From Thalassobaculum litoreum DSM 18839 (lineage in GTDB: Bacteria > Pseudomonadota > Alphaproteobacteria > Thalassobaculales > Thalassobaculaceae), in NCBI RefSeq assembly GCF_900102465.1, contig NZ_FNBW01000003.1, forward strand, positions 1 through 64,000: a stretch of DNA of 64,000 nucleotides, written 5' to 3'. The position numbers and the translations under genes were made by a program. This document shows positions 8,081 through 16,498 of the stretch, one piece after another. Numbering within the stretch: position 1 is the stretch's first letter; each line of letters opens with the position of its first letter. The notes under the pieces are model-generated. The model made no database searches, was not told the DNA's origin, and saw nothing but the letters and a program-made list of their open reading frames with translations.

Positions 8081-9118
8081 ATGCAGATTACCACTGTCGG
8101 CCTCGATCTGGCCAAGCACGTGTTCCAGGTTCATGGCGTTGACGCGTCTGGTGACGTTGTTCTGCGCAAGACGTTGCGGCGCTCGCAGGTCGTACCGTTC
8201 TTCTCAAAGCTGCCTCCTTGTCTGGTCGGCATCGAGGCGTGCGGGACGTCGCATCATTGGGCGCGCGTGTTGACGCAGCTCGGCCACGAGGTCCGGCTGA
8301 TGCCGCCGGCTTACGTGAAGCCCTATGTGAAGCGCGGCAAGAACGATGCGGCCGACGCGGAGGCGATCTGCGAAGCGGTGACACGCCCGACCATGCGGTT
8401 CGTGGCCATCAAGTCCGCCGAACAACAGGCAGCCCTGTCGCTGCACCGGTCCCGCAATCTTCTGGTCAAGCAGCGCACGCAACTGGTCAACATGCTCCGC
8501 GGGCTCCTGGCGGAGTTCGGCATCGATATCCCCGAGGGACTGGAACGCGCCCTCGGGCTGGCGCACCGGATCGCATCGAAGGACACAACACCCGACGTAC
8601 CTCCGACGGCCGTTCAGATCCTCGAGCTGCTCAGCGCCCAGGCGCTCGACACCCATCTCCGGGTGCAGACGATCGACCGCGCGATCCTGGCCCTGCAGAG
8701 GAGCGATGAGATGGCCCGGCGGCTAGCGACCATCCCGGGCATCGGTCCGGTCGCCTCGACGGCCTTTGCCGCCTCCGTCGCCAACCCGGCGCAGTTCCGC
8801 TCCGGCCGGGAGTTCGCCGCCTGGCTGGGGCTCACTCCCTCGCAGAACTCCAGCGGCGGCAAGGACAGGCTCGGCCGCATCACCAAGATGGGCGATCGGT
8901 ATCTACGCAAACTCCTGGTGCTCGGGGCGACATCCATGATCCGCCGGGCCAAACACAAGCCCGAGGCGACGGATCCGCGCATCCTCGCGTTGCTTGCCCG
9001 CAAGCCGACGCGGGTGGCCAGTGTCGCCCTGGCCAACAAGATGGCCCGCGTGATCTGGGCGCTGATGAACCGCGGCGAGGTCTACCAGGCGCGCCATGCC
9101 CCGCTCGGCGCTGCATAG
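8081..9118 (+). CDS. IS110-family DEDD transposase
   Basis: 345 residues. The N-terminal RuvC-like DEDD domain shows G-L-D-L-A-K (Asp9), G-I-E-A-C-G, and K-N-D-A-A-D-A. The C-terminal Transposase_20 domain shows I-P-G-I-G-P-V-A-S-T and A-A-W-L-G-L-T-P-S-Q-N-S-S-G-G-K, including the Ser that forms the second catalytic centre in this family. Length is normal and no frameshift is seen, so the element may be active. ATG 8081 is preferred over ATG 8066 because GGAG lies 9 bases before it. Members of this family use an element-encoded RNA to choose target and donor DNA. Confidence 0.95.
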   Translation: MQITTVGLDLAKHVFQVHGVDASGDVVLRKTLRRSQVVPFFSKLPPCLVGIEACGTSHHWARVLTQLGHEVRLMPPAYVKPYVKRGKNDAADAEAICEAVTRPTMRFVAIKSAEQQAALSLHRSRNLLVKQRTQLVNMLRGLLAEFGIDIPEGLERALGLAHRIASKDTTPDVPPTAVQILELLSAQALDTHLRVQTIDRAILALQRSDEMARRLATIPGIGPVASTAFAASVANPAQFRSGREFAAWLGLTPSQNSSGGKDRLGRITKMGDRYLRKLLVLGATSMIRRAKHKPEATDPRILALLARKPTRVASVALANKMARVIWALMNRGEVYQARHAPLGAA

Positions 9119-9372
9119 CAATACCGGGAACAGAACGAGCCACCTAACGGCTCAAGGAAGTTGTGAGAGCGACGCGATGTGATGGCGAAACCGGTCAGGC
9201 CGGAAACAGGGACAACCCGTCCAACGTCCGAGGCGTCATAGCCTGCTTAGCAGATAGGGACCCTGTTCGCCGACCCCATCAGGGCCAGCAGTCTCCAACG
9301 GCTGCATCAACAGGCCGGACAGAAGACTGCACCCGACCAACGCGCCGACATCGAAAAACCTCTTGCAACCAG
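9119..9372 (+). ncRNA. Candidate guide (bridge/seek) RNA region of the IS element
   Basis: 254 bases between the transposase stop and the right subterminal repeat have no credible coding content. In IS1111-type elements the guide RNA is encoded in this right-hand non-coding end, whereas in the IS110 group it lies upstream of the transposase. The placement is by family knowledge; I did not fold it or identify guide loops. Boundaries are those of the non-coding stretch, not of a mapped RNA. Confidence 0.35.
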
Positions 9373-9426
9373 GGAGCCATCCACAGAGGACGTTGGAGGT
9401 CTATGAGCCGTTCAGCCCCAAGAGTG

Positions 9427-9480
9427 GACGTTCAACGTAACGGTATGTTGGAACATACAATCGTTCAAAACACGAACGTC
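9427..9480. repeat. Nested inverted repeats next to the IS right end
   Basis: GACGTTC (9427-9433) pairs with GAACGTC (9474-9480). Inside, GTATGTT (9443-9449) pairs with AACATAC (9452-9458), and CGTTC (9462) can pair with GAACG (9474). The block lies ~40 bases beyond the estimated IS end and before the terminator of the next gene. Function unknown; palindromes are frequent targets of IS110-family elements. Confidence 0.45.
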
Positions 9481-9486
9481 GGTGCC

Positions 9487-9521
9487 CGGGTTAGCCGACG
9501 CATCCAGATACGACTAACCCG
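9487..9521 (-). terminator. Hairpin at the 3' end of the Crp/Fnr regulator gene
   Basis: CGGGTTAG (9487-9494) and CTAACCCG (9514-9521) form an 8-bp perfect stem with a 19-base loop, beginning at the TAG stop codon of the minus-strand gene. There is no strong U-run, so intrinsic termination efficiency is uncertain. Confidence 0.4.
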
Positions 9522-10212
9522 ACGAGAGGCGTCCTAAAGTGCCCGAACCCAGCGCATTCTCCAGAACCTTAGGATCGTCGATCGTGACCCGGTTGCGGTC
9601 GATCGAGATCCCATGGCAGCCGAGCTTCGCCAGATTTCGGGAGAGGCTCTCCGGCTGCATGCCAAGGCGCTGGGCGATCAGGCTCTTGTCGTAGGGAAGC
9701 TCGAAGGTCGAGCGCGCCTTCCGCCCGTTCGGGCAACATGTCAGCAGAAAGGCGGCGATCCGCTCCGTGGCGGTGCGGGTCTTCAGCTGCTCGACTTCGA
9801 CGGTCAGGGCGCGCAAGTGCATGGCCAGGGACGCGATCATGCCCGTGGCCACCCGCGGAGAGGCGGCCAACAGACGCTCGAAGGCCGCGCGATCGATGGA
9901 GACCAGCCGCGCATCCTCCGCCACTTCGCCGCTGGCCGGAAACGCGCTGTCCAGGAACAGGGCCGCCTCGGCCAGGGTTTCTCCCGGCCCGAAGACCCGG
10001 ATGACGACACGCTGACCCGTGTTGGTGTCGCGGAACAGGGTCACCCAGCCGCTGATGACGAGATACAGGCGGTCCATCGGCTCGCCCTCGTGGAACAGCG
10101 GGGTCCCCTTGGCCAGTGTCTGTTCCCGAACGATCGGAATCAGGGCGTCGATCTCGCGATCGGAAAGGCGGGAGAACAGTGTCGCGGCCCTGAGATCGTC
10201 GGCGGCAAGCAT
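9514..10212 (-). CDS. Crp/Fnr-family regulator (Dnr/NnrR-like)
   Basis: 232 residues: cyclic-nucleotide-type sensor fold (F-H-E-G-E-P-M-D-R-L-Y-L-V-I-S-G), dimer helix (~residues 125-150) and HTH. It lacks the N-terminal Cys cluster of oxygen-sensing Fnr, so a Dnr/NnrR-like nitric-oxide role is more likely. The recognition helix carries E-S-L-S-R, matching the E-x-x-S-R of Fnr that reads TTGA half-sites; such a site lies at 10260-10275. The frame extends to 10416, but ATG 10212 gives the proper family start. It is divergent from napE and is probably the nap regulator. Confidence 0.85.
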   Translation of the reverse strand: MLAADDLRAATLFSRLSDREIDALIPIVREQTLAKGTPLFHEGEPMDRLYLVISGWVTLFRDTNTGQRVVIRVFGPGETLAEAALFLDSAFPASGEVAEDARLVSIDRAAFERLLAASPRVATGMIASLAMHLRALTVEVEQLKTRTATERIAAFLLTCCPNGRKARSTFELPYDKSLIAQRLGMQPESLSRNLAKLGCHGISIDRNRVTIDDPKVLENALGSGTLGRLSSG

Positions 10213-10259
10213 GAATGCAGCGCCCCGTGGCTCGGTGAGACCGCCAGGAAATCGATCCA

Positions 10260-10275
10260 CTTGACCAAAGTCAAG
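10260..10275. promoter_or_regulatory. Fnr/Dnr-type box
   Basis: CTTGACCAAAGTCAAG is a perfect 16-bp palindrome of the form TTGAC-N4-GTCAA, a close match to the Fnr/Dnr consensus TTGAT-N4-ATCAA. It is in the divergent region between the regulator start (10212) and napE (10371). If it acts at -41.5 on napE, transcription would start near 10309. It could also serve autoregulation. Confidence 0.8.
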
Positions 10276-10370
10276 GCGGGTGCGCTGCCGCAGGCGTAAG
10301 GTCTGCACCAACAAACGGCGTGCTGTCGCCGAAAGAACAAGAGCCACGCGACCAGGGAGGGCTCGGGTTG

Positions 10371-10559
10371 ATGACCGACCTTGAGAGCAGTGTCGGGCGA
10401 GCGGAACCGCCGGCAACCCGCAACCGCGAGATCACGGCGTTTCTGGTGACCACCTTCCTCGTTTTCCCGGGGCTGGCCGTCGGGTTCGTCGGAGCCTACG
10501 GATTCGTCATCTGGATCTCGCAGATGATTCTCGGCCCACCGGGGCCGCCCGCGGGATGA
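10371..10559 (+). CDS. napE: Periplasmic nitrate reductase component NapE
   Basis: 62 residues with one membrane helix (F-L-V-T-T-F-L-V-F-P-G-L-A-V-G-F-V-G-A-Y-G-F pattern, ~residues 22-52), the typical NapE form. It is the first gene of a nap operon with order E-F-D-A-B-C. GGAGG lies ~13 bases upstream of the ATG. Its TGA overlaps the ATG of napF. NapE's biochemical role is not established. A TTGAC-N4-GTCAA box lies ~100 bases upstream. Confidence 0.9.
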   Translation: MTDLESSVGRAEPPATRNREITAFLVTTFLVFPGLAVGFVGAYGFVIWISQMILGPPGPPAG

Positions 10560-11104
10560 GCCGCTCGAGGACATCGACGCCCGCGCAGCCGGCCGGACCG
10601 GACCGGGCGCGGCGTGCCTTTCTGCGAGGCGCCTTCCTTGCGGGTGGAGCGGACGCGACGCCTGAGCCGCTGCGACCGCCCTGGACCGACGACGGACGTG
10701 TGCTCGACGCCTGCACCCGGTGTGGCGACTGTCTGCGCGCCTGTCCCGAAGGCATCCTGATTGCCGGCGACGGCGGCTTTCCCGAGGTCGATTTCGGCGC
10801 CGGATCCGGCACATGCACATTCTGCGGGGCCTGCGCCGGGGCCTGTCGGGCCGAGGTGTTCGAGCCCGCCCGCAACCCTGCCTGGACCGTAACAGCCGTT
10901 ATTTCCGAGCAGCGCTGCCTCGCCGTCGCCGGGGTCCATTGCGAGACCTGCCGCGATGCCTGCGGAGAGGCGGCCGTGCGGTTCCGACCGCGGCTCGGCG
11001 GGCCGCCGCGCCCGGAACTGGAGCCGGACCGGTGCACCGGCTGCGGGGCCTGCGCTGGAACCTGCCCGGCCGACGCCATCACCCTGCAACCGGAGGCAGC
11101 ATGA
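10556..11104 (+). CDS. napF: Ferredoxin-type protein NapF
   Basis: 182 residues, with Cys clusters for several [4Fe-4S] centres: C-T-R-C-G-D-C-L-R-A-C-P near 50-62, C-T-F-C-G-A-C-A-G-A-C near 86-96 and C-T-G-C-G-A-C-A-G-T-C-P near 160-171, plus an extra C-E-T-C-R-D-A-C segment. NapF is cytoplasmic and helps mature NapA. It starts inside the napE stop (ATGA) and its own stop overlaps the napD start, so the three are translationally coupled. Confidence 0.92.
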   Translation: MSRSRTSTPAQPAGPDRARRAFLRGAFLAGGADATPEPLRPPWTDDGRVLDACTRCGDCLRACPEGILIAGDGGFPEVDFGAGSGTCTFCGACAGACRAEVFEPARNPAWTVTAVISEQRCLAVAGVHCETCRDACGEAAVRFRPRLGGPPRPELEPDRCTGCGACAGTCPADAITLQPEAA

Positions 11105-11415
11105 GCGCCGAATGCCACATCGCCAGCCTGCTGATCCAGTGCCGCCCGACGGCACTGGAAGCGCTGGCCGCCACGATCGGGGCCGAGCCCGGGGTCGAGG
11201 TGCCGATCACGGATCCGACGGGCACCCTGATCGCCATGCTGGAGAGCCCCGATCAGGGGACGATCGCCGATCTGGCACACCGGTTCACCGGCCTCGCCGG
11301 CGTACTGAGCTGCAATCTGGTTTTCCACGGCATCGACGGGGAGGCGGGTCAGCCCGATCCGACCGCGCTTGCCGGGAACGGGAAGGCTGAGGGAGTGGAC
11401 GATGAGCGAGCTTAA
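11101..11415 (+). CDS. napD: NapA-specific chaperone NapD
   Basis: 104 residues with the ferredoxin-like fold start [12 protein letters not shown] and the Y/F-H-based strand at residues 74-80. NapD binds the Tat leader of NapA and delays export until cofactor loading. The C-terminal ~20 residues are hydrophilic and overlap the first 14 bases of napA, slightly longer than the usual ~80-90-residue NapD. Confidence 0.9.
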   Translation: MSAECHIASLLIQCRPTALEALAATIGAEPGVEVPITDPTGTLIAMLESPDQGTIADLAHRFTGLAGVLSCNLVFHGIDGEAGQPDPTALAGNGKAEGVDDERA

Positions 11416-13906
11416 GACGAGCAGACGGGACGTTCTCAAGGCGCAGGCGCTTCTCGCCGCGACGGCGGCCGCGGGATTGCCGGCGCCGGCCGCGGCCCAG
11501 AACCTGGTCACCGACCGGTCGCAGACGGATCTGAAATGGTCGAAGGCGCCCTGCCGGTTCTGCGGCACCGGCTGTTCGGTGATGGTCGCCACCAAGGAGA
11601 ACCGGGTGGTGGCCACTCACGGCGACGCCAAGTCCGAGGTGAACCGCGGCCTGAACTGCGTGAAGGGCTATTTTCTGTCGAAGATCATGTATGGCCGCGA
11701 TCGCCTGACCACACCCCTGCTGCGGATGCGGAACGGGGCGTTCGCCAAGGACGGCGCGTTCACGCCGGTGAGCTGGGATCAGGCCTTCGACATCATGGCG
11801 GAGAAGTTCAAGAAGGCGCTGTCCGAGAAGGGACCGACCGCCGTCGGCATGTTCGGCTCGGGCCAGTGGACCGTCTGGGAAGGCTACGCTGCGTCCAAGC
11901 TGTTCAAGGCCGGCTTCCGCTCGAACAACATCGACCCGAACGCCCGTCACTGCATGGCGTCGGCGGTCGGAGGCTTCATGCGCACCTTCGGCATGGACGA
12001 GCCGATGGGCTGCTACGACGACATCGAGGCGGCGGATGCCTTCTTCCTGTGGGGCTCGAACATGGCGGAGATGCACCCGATCCTGTGGACCCGGGTGACC
12101 GACCGCCGGCTCAGCGCGCCCCATGTGAAGGTCGGCGTCCTGTCGACCTTCGAGCACCGCTGCTTCGACCTCGCCGACATCGCGATGGTGTTCAAGCCGC
12201 ACTCCGATCTGGTGCTGCTCAACTTCATCGCCAACCACATCATCCAGACCGGCCGCGTGAACCGGAATTTCGTGGACAAGCACACGATCTTCCGGCGCGG
12301 CAATACGGATATCGGCTACGGCCTGCGTCCGGAGCATCCGTTGGAAATGGCCGCCAAGAACGCCAACGCCGTCGGCGGCTCCACGGCCATGACTTTCGAC
12401 GAATTCGCCGAGTTCGTCTCCGAATACACCCTGGACAAGGCACATGAGATGTCCGGGGTGCCGAAGGAACGGCTGCTGGAGATGGCCGAGCTCTACGCCG
12501 ATCCGACGGTCAAGGTGACGTCTTTCTGGACCATGGGCTTCAACCAGCACACCCGCGGCGTCTGGGCCAACAACCTGATCTACAACATCCACCTGCTTAC
12601 CGGAAAGATCGCCGAGCCCGGGAACAGCCCGTTCTCGCTGACCGGTCAACCGTCGGCCTGCGGCACCGCCCGCGAGGTCGGGACCTTTTCCCATCGCCTG
12701 CCGGCCGATCTGGTCGTCACCAATCCGGAGCACCGGGCGACAGCCGAGAAGATCTGGAAGCTGCCGGCCGGGACCATTCCGGACAAGCCGGGCTATCACG
12801 CGGTTCTGCAGAACCGGAAGCTCAAGGACGGCGCGCTCAACGCCTACTGGGTCCAGGTCAACAACAACATGCAGGCCGCGCCGAACATGATGGAGGAGAC
12901 CCTCCCGGGTTACCGCAATCCGGAGAACTTCATCGTCGTGTCCGACGCCTATCCGACGGTCACCTGCGAGGCCGCCGACCTGATCCTGCCCACCGCCATG
13001 TGGGTGGAGAAGGAGGGGGCCTACGGCAATGCCGAGCGCCGCACCCAGTTCTGGCACCAGCTGGTCGACGCGCCCGGAGAGTCGCGCTCCGACCTCTGGC
13101 AGCTCGTCGAGTTTTCCAAGCGTTTCCGCGTGGACGAGGTCTGGCCGGAGGAACTGGTCTCCCAGATGCCCGAGTACCGGGACAAGACCCTCTACGACGT
13201 GCTCTTCGCCAACGGGCAGGTGGACCGGTACCCGCTGGAGGAGACCGCCGACGATTACGTCAACCGGGAGGCCGAGGCGTTCGGCTTCTACATCCAGAAG
13301 GGCCTGTTCGAGGAATATGCCGCGTTCGGACGTCATCACGGCCACGACCTGGCACCGTTCGACGCCTATCACGCCGCGCGCGGCCTGCGCTGGCCCGTGG
13401 TGGACGGGCAGGAGACGCGGTGGCGCTACCGCGAGGGCCACGACCCCTATGTCACCGCCGGGGCGGGCGTGGAGTTCTACGGCCACAAGGACGGCCGGGC
13501 GCGGATCTTCGCTCTGCCGTACGAGCCGCCGGCGGAAAGCCCCGACGAGGAGTATCCGTTCTGGCTGTCGACCGGCCGGGTGCTGGAGCACTGGCACTCC
13601 GGCTCGATGACCCAACGCGTGCCGGAACTCTACAAGGCGGTGCCGGACGCGGTCTGCTACATGCACCCGGAGGACGCCCGTTCCATGAACCTGCGCCGCG
13701 GCGACGAGATCGCGGTGATCTCCCGCCGCGGCCGCATGCGGACCCGGATCGAGACCCGCGGGCGCAACCGACCGCCGCAGGGGTTGGTCTTCGTGCCCTG
13801 GTTCGATGCCAGCCAGCTCATCAACAAGGTGACGCTCGACGCCACCGACCCGATCTCGAAGCAGACGGACTTCAAGAAGTGCGCCGTCCGCATCGAGAAG
13901 GTCTGA
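11402..13906 (+). CDS. napA: Periplasmic nitrate reductase catalytic subunit NapA
   Basis: 834 residues, normal for NapA. It reduces nitrate to nitrite at a Mo-bis-MGD centre in the periplasm. A Tat leader (S-R-R-D-V-L-K then A-rich to ~A32) is present. [4Fe-4S] ligands are Cys51, Cys54, Cys58 and Cys86; the Mo-ligating Cys is Cys184 in N-A-R-H-C-M-A-S. The C-terminal molybdopterin-binding domain ([15 protein letters not shown]) is intact. The start at 11402 lies within the end of napD. Confidence 0.97.
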   Translation: MSELKTSRRDVLKAQALLAATAAAGLPAPAAAQNLVTDRSQTDLKWSKAPCRFCGTGCSVMVATKENRVVATHGDAKSEVNRGLNCVKGYFLSKIMYGRDRLTTPLLRMRNGAFAKDGAFTPVSWDQAFDIMAEKFKKALSEKGPTAVGMFGSGQWTVWEGYAASKLFKAGFRSNNIDPNARHCMASAVGGFMRTFGMDEPMGCYDDIEAADAFFLWGSNMAEMHPILWTRVTDRRLSAPHVKVGVLSTFEHRCFDLADIAMVFKPHSDLVLLNFIANHIIQTGRVNRNFVDKHTIFRRGNTDIGYGLRPEHPLEMAAKNANAVGGSTAMTFDEFAEFVSEYTLDKAHEMSGVPKERLLEMAELYADPTVKVTSFWTMGFNQHTRGVWANNLIYNIHLLTGKIAEPGNSPFSLTGQPSACGTAREVGTFSHRLPADLVVTNPEHRATAEKIWKLPAGTIPDKPGYHAVLQNRKLKDGALNAYWVQVNNNMQAAPNMMEETLPGYRNPENFIVVSDAYPTVTCEAADLILPTAMWVEKEGAYGNAERRTQFWHQLVDAPGESRSDLWQLVEFSKRFRVDEVWPEELVSQMPEYRDKTLYDVLFANGQVDRYPLEETADDYVNREAEAFGFYIQKGLFEEYAAFGRHHGHDLAPFDAYHAARGLRWPVVDGQETRWRYREGHDPYVTAGAGVEFYGHKDGRARIFALPYEPPAESPDEEYPFWLSTGRVLEHWHSGSMTQRVPELYKAVPDAVCYMHPEDARSMNLRRGDEIAVISRRGRMRTRIETRGRNRPPQGLVFVPWFDASQLINKVTLDATDPISKQTDFKKCAVRIEKV

Positions 13907-13927
13907 CATAGGGATCGGGAGGGAACC

Positions 13928-14395
13928 ATGCTGCGAATCCTGGCCGCCGCCGCCCTTATCCTCGCGGGGCTGACCTCGGTCGCCCTGACCCAGGAAACCC
14001 GGCCGCCTGAGGTGGCGGGTCTGCGGGGTACCGCGCCACTGGCCGACAACAGCGACTCGCCCCGCATGCCCCGGGTCGAGGACGGCGCCATGCGCCGGGT
14101 GCGGAACTATCCCGAACAGCCGCCGACCATCCCGCATCACATCGACGGCTATCAGGTGGACCGCAACGCCAACCAGTGCCTGTCCTGCCATGCCCGCGCC
14201 CGCACCGGAGAAAGCGGCGCGCCCATGGTCAGCATCACCCATTTCATGGATCGGGAGGGCCAGTTCCTGGCGACGGTCTCGCCCCGGCGCTACTTCTGCA
14301 ACCAGTGCCATGTTCCGCAGGTCGACGCCCGTCCGCCGGTCGAGAACGACTTCGTCGATATCGACTCGCTGATCAACCCCACCGGAAGACAGTAG
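13928..14395 (+). CDS. napB: Periplasmic nitrate reductase dihaem cytochrome NapB
   Basis: 155 residues with a Sec signal peptide (cleavage ~21-22) and two CxxCH haem c sites (C-L-S-C-H and C-N-Q-C-H). NapB passes electrons to NapA. GGGAGG lies ~8 bases before the ATG. It follows napA by 21 bases. Confidence 0.95.
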   Translation: MLRILAAAALILAGLTSVALTQETRPPEVAGLRGTAPLADNSDSPRMPRVEDGAMRRVRNYPEQPPTIPHHIDGYQVDRNANQCLSCHARARTGESGAPMVSITHFMDREGQFLATVSPRRYFCNQCHVPQVDARPPVENDFVDIDSLINPTGRQ

Positions 14396-14405
14396 GCGGC
14401 CGGTC

Positions 14406-15005
14406 ATGCGCAAGATACTGACACTGCTGCGGACCTACTGGCGGACCCTCAGCCGCCCGGCGGTCCATCTCAGTCTCGGCACCCTCACGGTCGGCGGCTT
14501 CCTGGCCGGAATCGTGTTCTGGGGCGGTTTCAATACGGCGCTGGAGGCGACCAACACGGAGACCTTCTGCATCGGCTGCCACGAGATGCGCGACAACGTC
14601 TATGCGGAACTGCAGACCACCGTGCACTTCACCAACCCCTCGGGCGTGCGGGCGACCTGTCCCGACTGCCACGTGCCGCACGACTGGACCGACAAGATCG
14701 CCCGCAAGATGCAGGCCTCCAAGGAGGTGTGGGGGACGATCTTCGGGACGATCGACACCCGCGACGAGTTCCTGGAGGAAAGGCTGCGGTTGGCGAAGCA
14801 CGAATGGTACCGCCTGAAGACCAACGACTCGCTGGAATGCAGGAACTGCCACAGCGAGGAGTCCATGGACTTCACGCGGCAGAGTCGCCGGGCGGCCGAT
14901 GCGCACCAGTCCCTGTTGGTCCCCGGCGAGAAGACCTGCATCGACTGCCACAAGGGCATCGCCCACGAACTGCCGGACATGTCGGGGGTCGAGGGGTGGC
15001 AATAG
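14406..15005 (+). CDS. napC: NapC/NirT-family tetrahaem cytochrome c
   Basis: 199 residues. One N-terminal membrane anchor (~residues 22-43) and four CxxCH sites: [20 protein letters not shown] and [10 protein letters not shown]. NapC takes electrons from quinol and gives them to NapB. Adjacent to napB (10-base gap). There is no napG/napH in this cluster, so NapC is the only visible quinol route. Confidence 0.95.
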   Translation: MRKILTLLRTYWRTLSRPAVHLSLGTLTVGGFLAGIVFWGGFNTALEATNTETFCIGCHEMRDNVYAELQTTVHFTNPSGVRATCPDCHVPHDWTDKIARKMQASKEVWGTIFGTIDTRDEFLEERLRLAKHEWYRLKTNDSLECRNCHSEESMDFTRQSRRAADAHQSLLVPGEKTCIDCHKGIAHELPDMSGVEGWQ

Positions 15006-15045
15006 GATCGACGCGGCGGCTCCGGGCAGCGCACGCTATCGGGCG

Positions 15046-16257
15046 ATGACCGGCGACAGGTCGCCGGCCGCAAAGGGACCGGGCGAGGGGAGGTTGGCTT
15101 TCCTCTCCCTTGGCTTCCGGCCGTTCTTCCTGCTGGCCGCCGTCTGGGCGGCGGTGGCGGTCGCACTCTGGATCGCCGTCTATGAGGGGCGGCTGACGTT
15201 GCCGGGCCCGGCGGATCCGCTGGCCTGGCATGCCCATGAACTGCTGTTCGGCTATCTCTGGGCGGTGCTGGCCGGCTTTCTGCTGACCGCGCTGCCATCC
15301 TGGACGAAGCGGCCGCCGGTCTCCGGCACGCCGCTCGCGGTCCTGGCGGGTTTGTGGGTCCTCGGCCGCGGGGCGATGCTGCTGCCGGGGCTTGCCCTAC
15401 CGCAGGCCGGGCTTGTGGCGCTGCTGTTTCCGGTCGCCTTTGCCGCCGTTGTCCTGCGCGAGATCATCGGCGGCGGAAGCCGGCGCAACCTGCCGGTCGG
15501 CCTCGCGATCGTGGTGCTGGTCCTGGCGCAGATCGGATTCCTGGCCGAAAACGTGCTGCTCGGCTACGCGCCCTACACGCCCCGGCTCGCGATCGCCGTG
15601 ATGGTCATGCTCGTCTCTCTGATCGGCGGCAGGGTGACGCCGAATTTCACGGCGAACTGGCTGCGGTCGAGCGAACGCGACTCGGAACCGGCACCGTTCG
15701 GAACCCTGGACCGTCTTGTCGTGTTCGCCGGCGCGGTGGCGCTGGTGCTCTGGATCCTTCAGCCGGGCGCGCCGCCCTGGCTGGAGCGGACGGCCGGCGT
15801 AGCGCTGGCCGTGGCCGGCATCGGACATCTGGTCCGGCAGGCGCGCTGGTCGCCGTTCGCTGTCCGTCGCGCGCCGCTGCTGGCTGTTCTGCATCTCGGA
15901 TACTTCTTCGTCCCGCTGGGCTTTGTGCTTGGCGCCTCGGCCGTGTTCCGGCCGGGCTGGATCGACGGCGCCACCGCCCTGCATGCCTGGACCGTGGGTG
16001 CCTTCGGATTGATGCCGATCGCCATCATGGTGCGCGCAACCCGGGGGCACTCCGGTCTGCCGCTAACCGCGCCACCGGCCACGGTCGTCGTCTTCGGCGC
16101 GATCCTGGCGGCAACGCTCCTGCGCCTTGGAGCCGGTGCCGGGCTGATCGATCCGGCCCTTGGGCTCCGTCTCGCGGGCCTGTGCTGGTCGCTCGGATTC
16201 CTCGGCTTCCTTGGGCTCTACGGCCGGATCTGCATCGTCAAGTCCGCCCCGCACTAA
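15046..16257 (+). CDS. nnrS: NnrS family membrane protein
   Basis: 403 residues with about twelve hydrophobic helices. The start F-L-S-L-G-F-R-P-F-F-L-L-A and the motifs W-H-A-H-E-L-L-F-G-Y, G-G-R-V-T-P-N-F-T-A-N-W-L and L-H-A-W-T-V-G-A-F-G are classic NnrS, a haem/copper membrane protein linked to nitric-oxide stress and regulated by NnrR/Dnr factors. ATG 15046 fits; a frame to 14899 overlaps napC and is not supported. It lies 40 bases after napC, likely the same transcript. Confidence 0.9.
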   Translation: MTGDRSPAAKGPGEGRLAFLSLGFRPFFLLAAVWAAVAVALWIAVYEGRLTLPGPADPLAWHAHELLFGYLWAVLAGFLLTALPSWTKRPPVSGTPLAVLAGLWVLGRGAMLLPGLALPQAGLVALLFPVAFAAVVLREIIGGGSRRNLPVGLAIVVLVLAQIGFLAENVLLGYAPYTPRLAIAVMVMLVSLIGGRVTPNFTANWLRSSERDSEPAPFGTLDRLVVFAGAVALVLWILQPGAPPWLERTAGVALAVAGIGHLVRQARWSPFAVRRAPLLAVLHLGYFFVPLGFVLGASAVFRPGWIDGATALHAWTVGAFGLMPIAIMVRATRGHSGLPLTAPPATVVVFGAILAATLLRLGAGAGLIDPALGLRLAGLCWSLGFLGFLGLYGRICIVKSAPH

Positions 16258-16498
16258 CAGGAGCATGGGCCTTCCGTCTCACCCTCCGCGCGCCGCAGAG
16301 GGGATCTGGTACGGAAACGCCTTGCAGGACGAAGCCCCCACGCTCTACTGAGCACACCGAGCCATTGAGTGCCGCGCCCTGCGGTCGCGGCTGCGACGGA
16401 GACCGACGCCCGATCCGCTGGGTGTCGGGTCAGGCGGTCTTCATGAAAACAACCCTGCCTCTGCGACCGCCGTTTCCGGGGAGTGAAAAGGAATTAGG

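Larger units (their letters stand above)
7994..9387 (+). mobile_element. IS110-family element, IS1111 type (ends estimated)
   Basis: A transposase gene is flanked by a subterminal inverted repeat: GGTGGATGGCTC at 8001-8012 and GAGCCATCCACA-type sequence at 9373-9384 (12 matching bases). IS1111-type members have 11-13-bp subterminal repeats a few bases inside the true ends, so I place the ends near 7994 and 9387. No target duplication is expected for this family and none is seen. The long stretch between the transposase stop and the right repeat is also characteristic. Exact ends need an empty site for comparison. Confidence 0.7.

Noticed and set aside
9163-9537. 124-codon frame across the IS right end
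   Set aside because: It crosses the IS boundary, overlaps the probable guide RNA region and resembles no protein.
11285-14413. Very long open frame on the minus strand across the nap genes
   Set aside because: It is antisense to napD-napA-napB, has His/Asp/Val-rich composition typical of GC-rich shadow frames, and matches no family.
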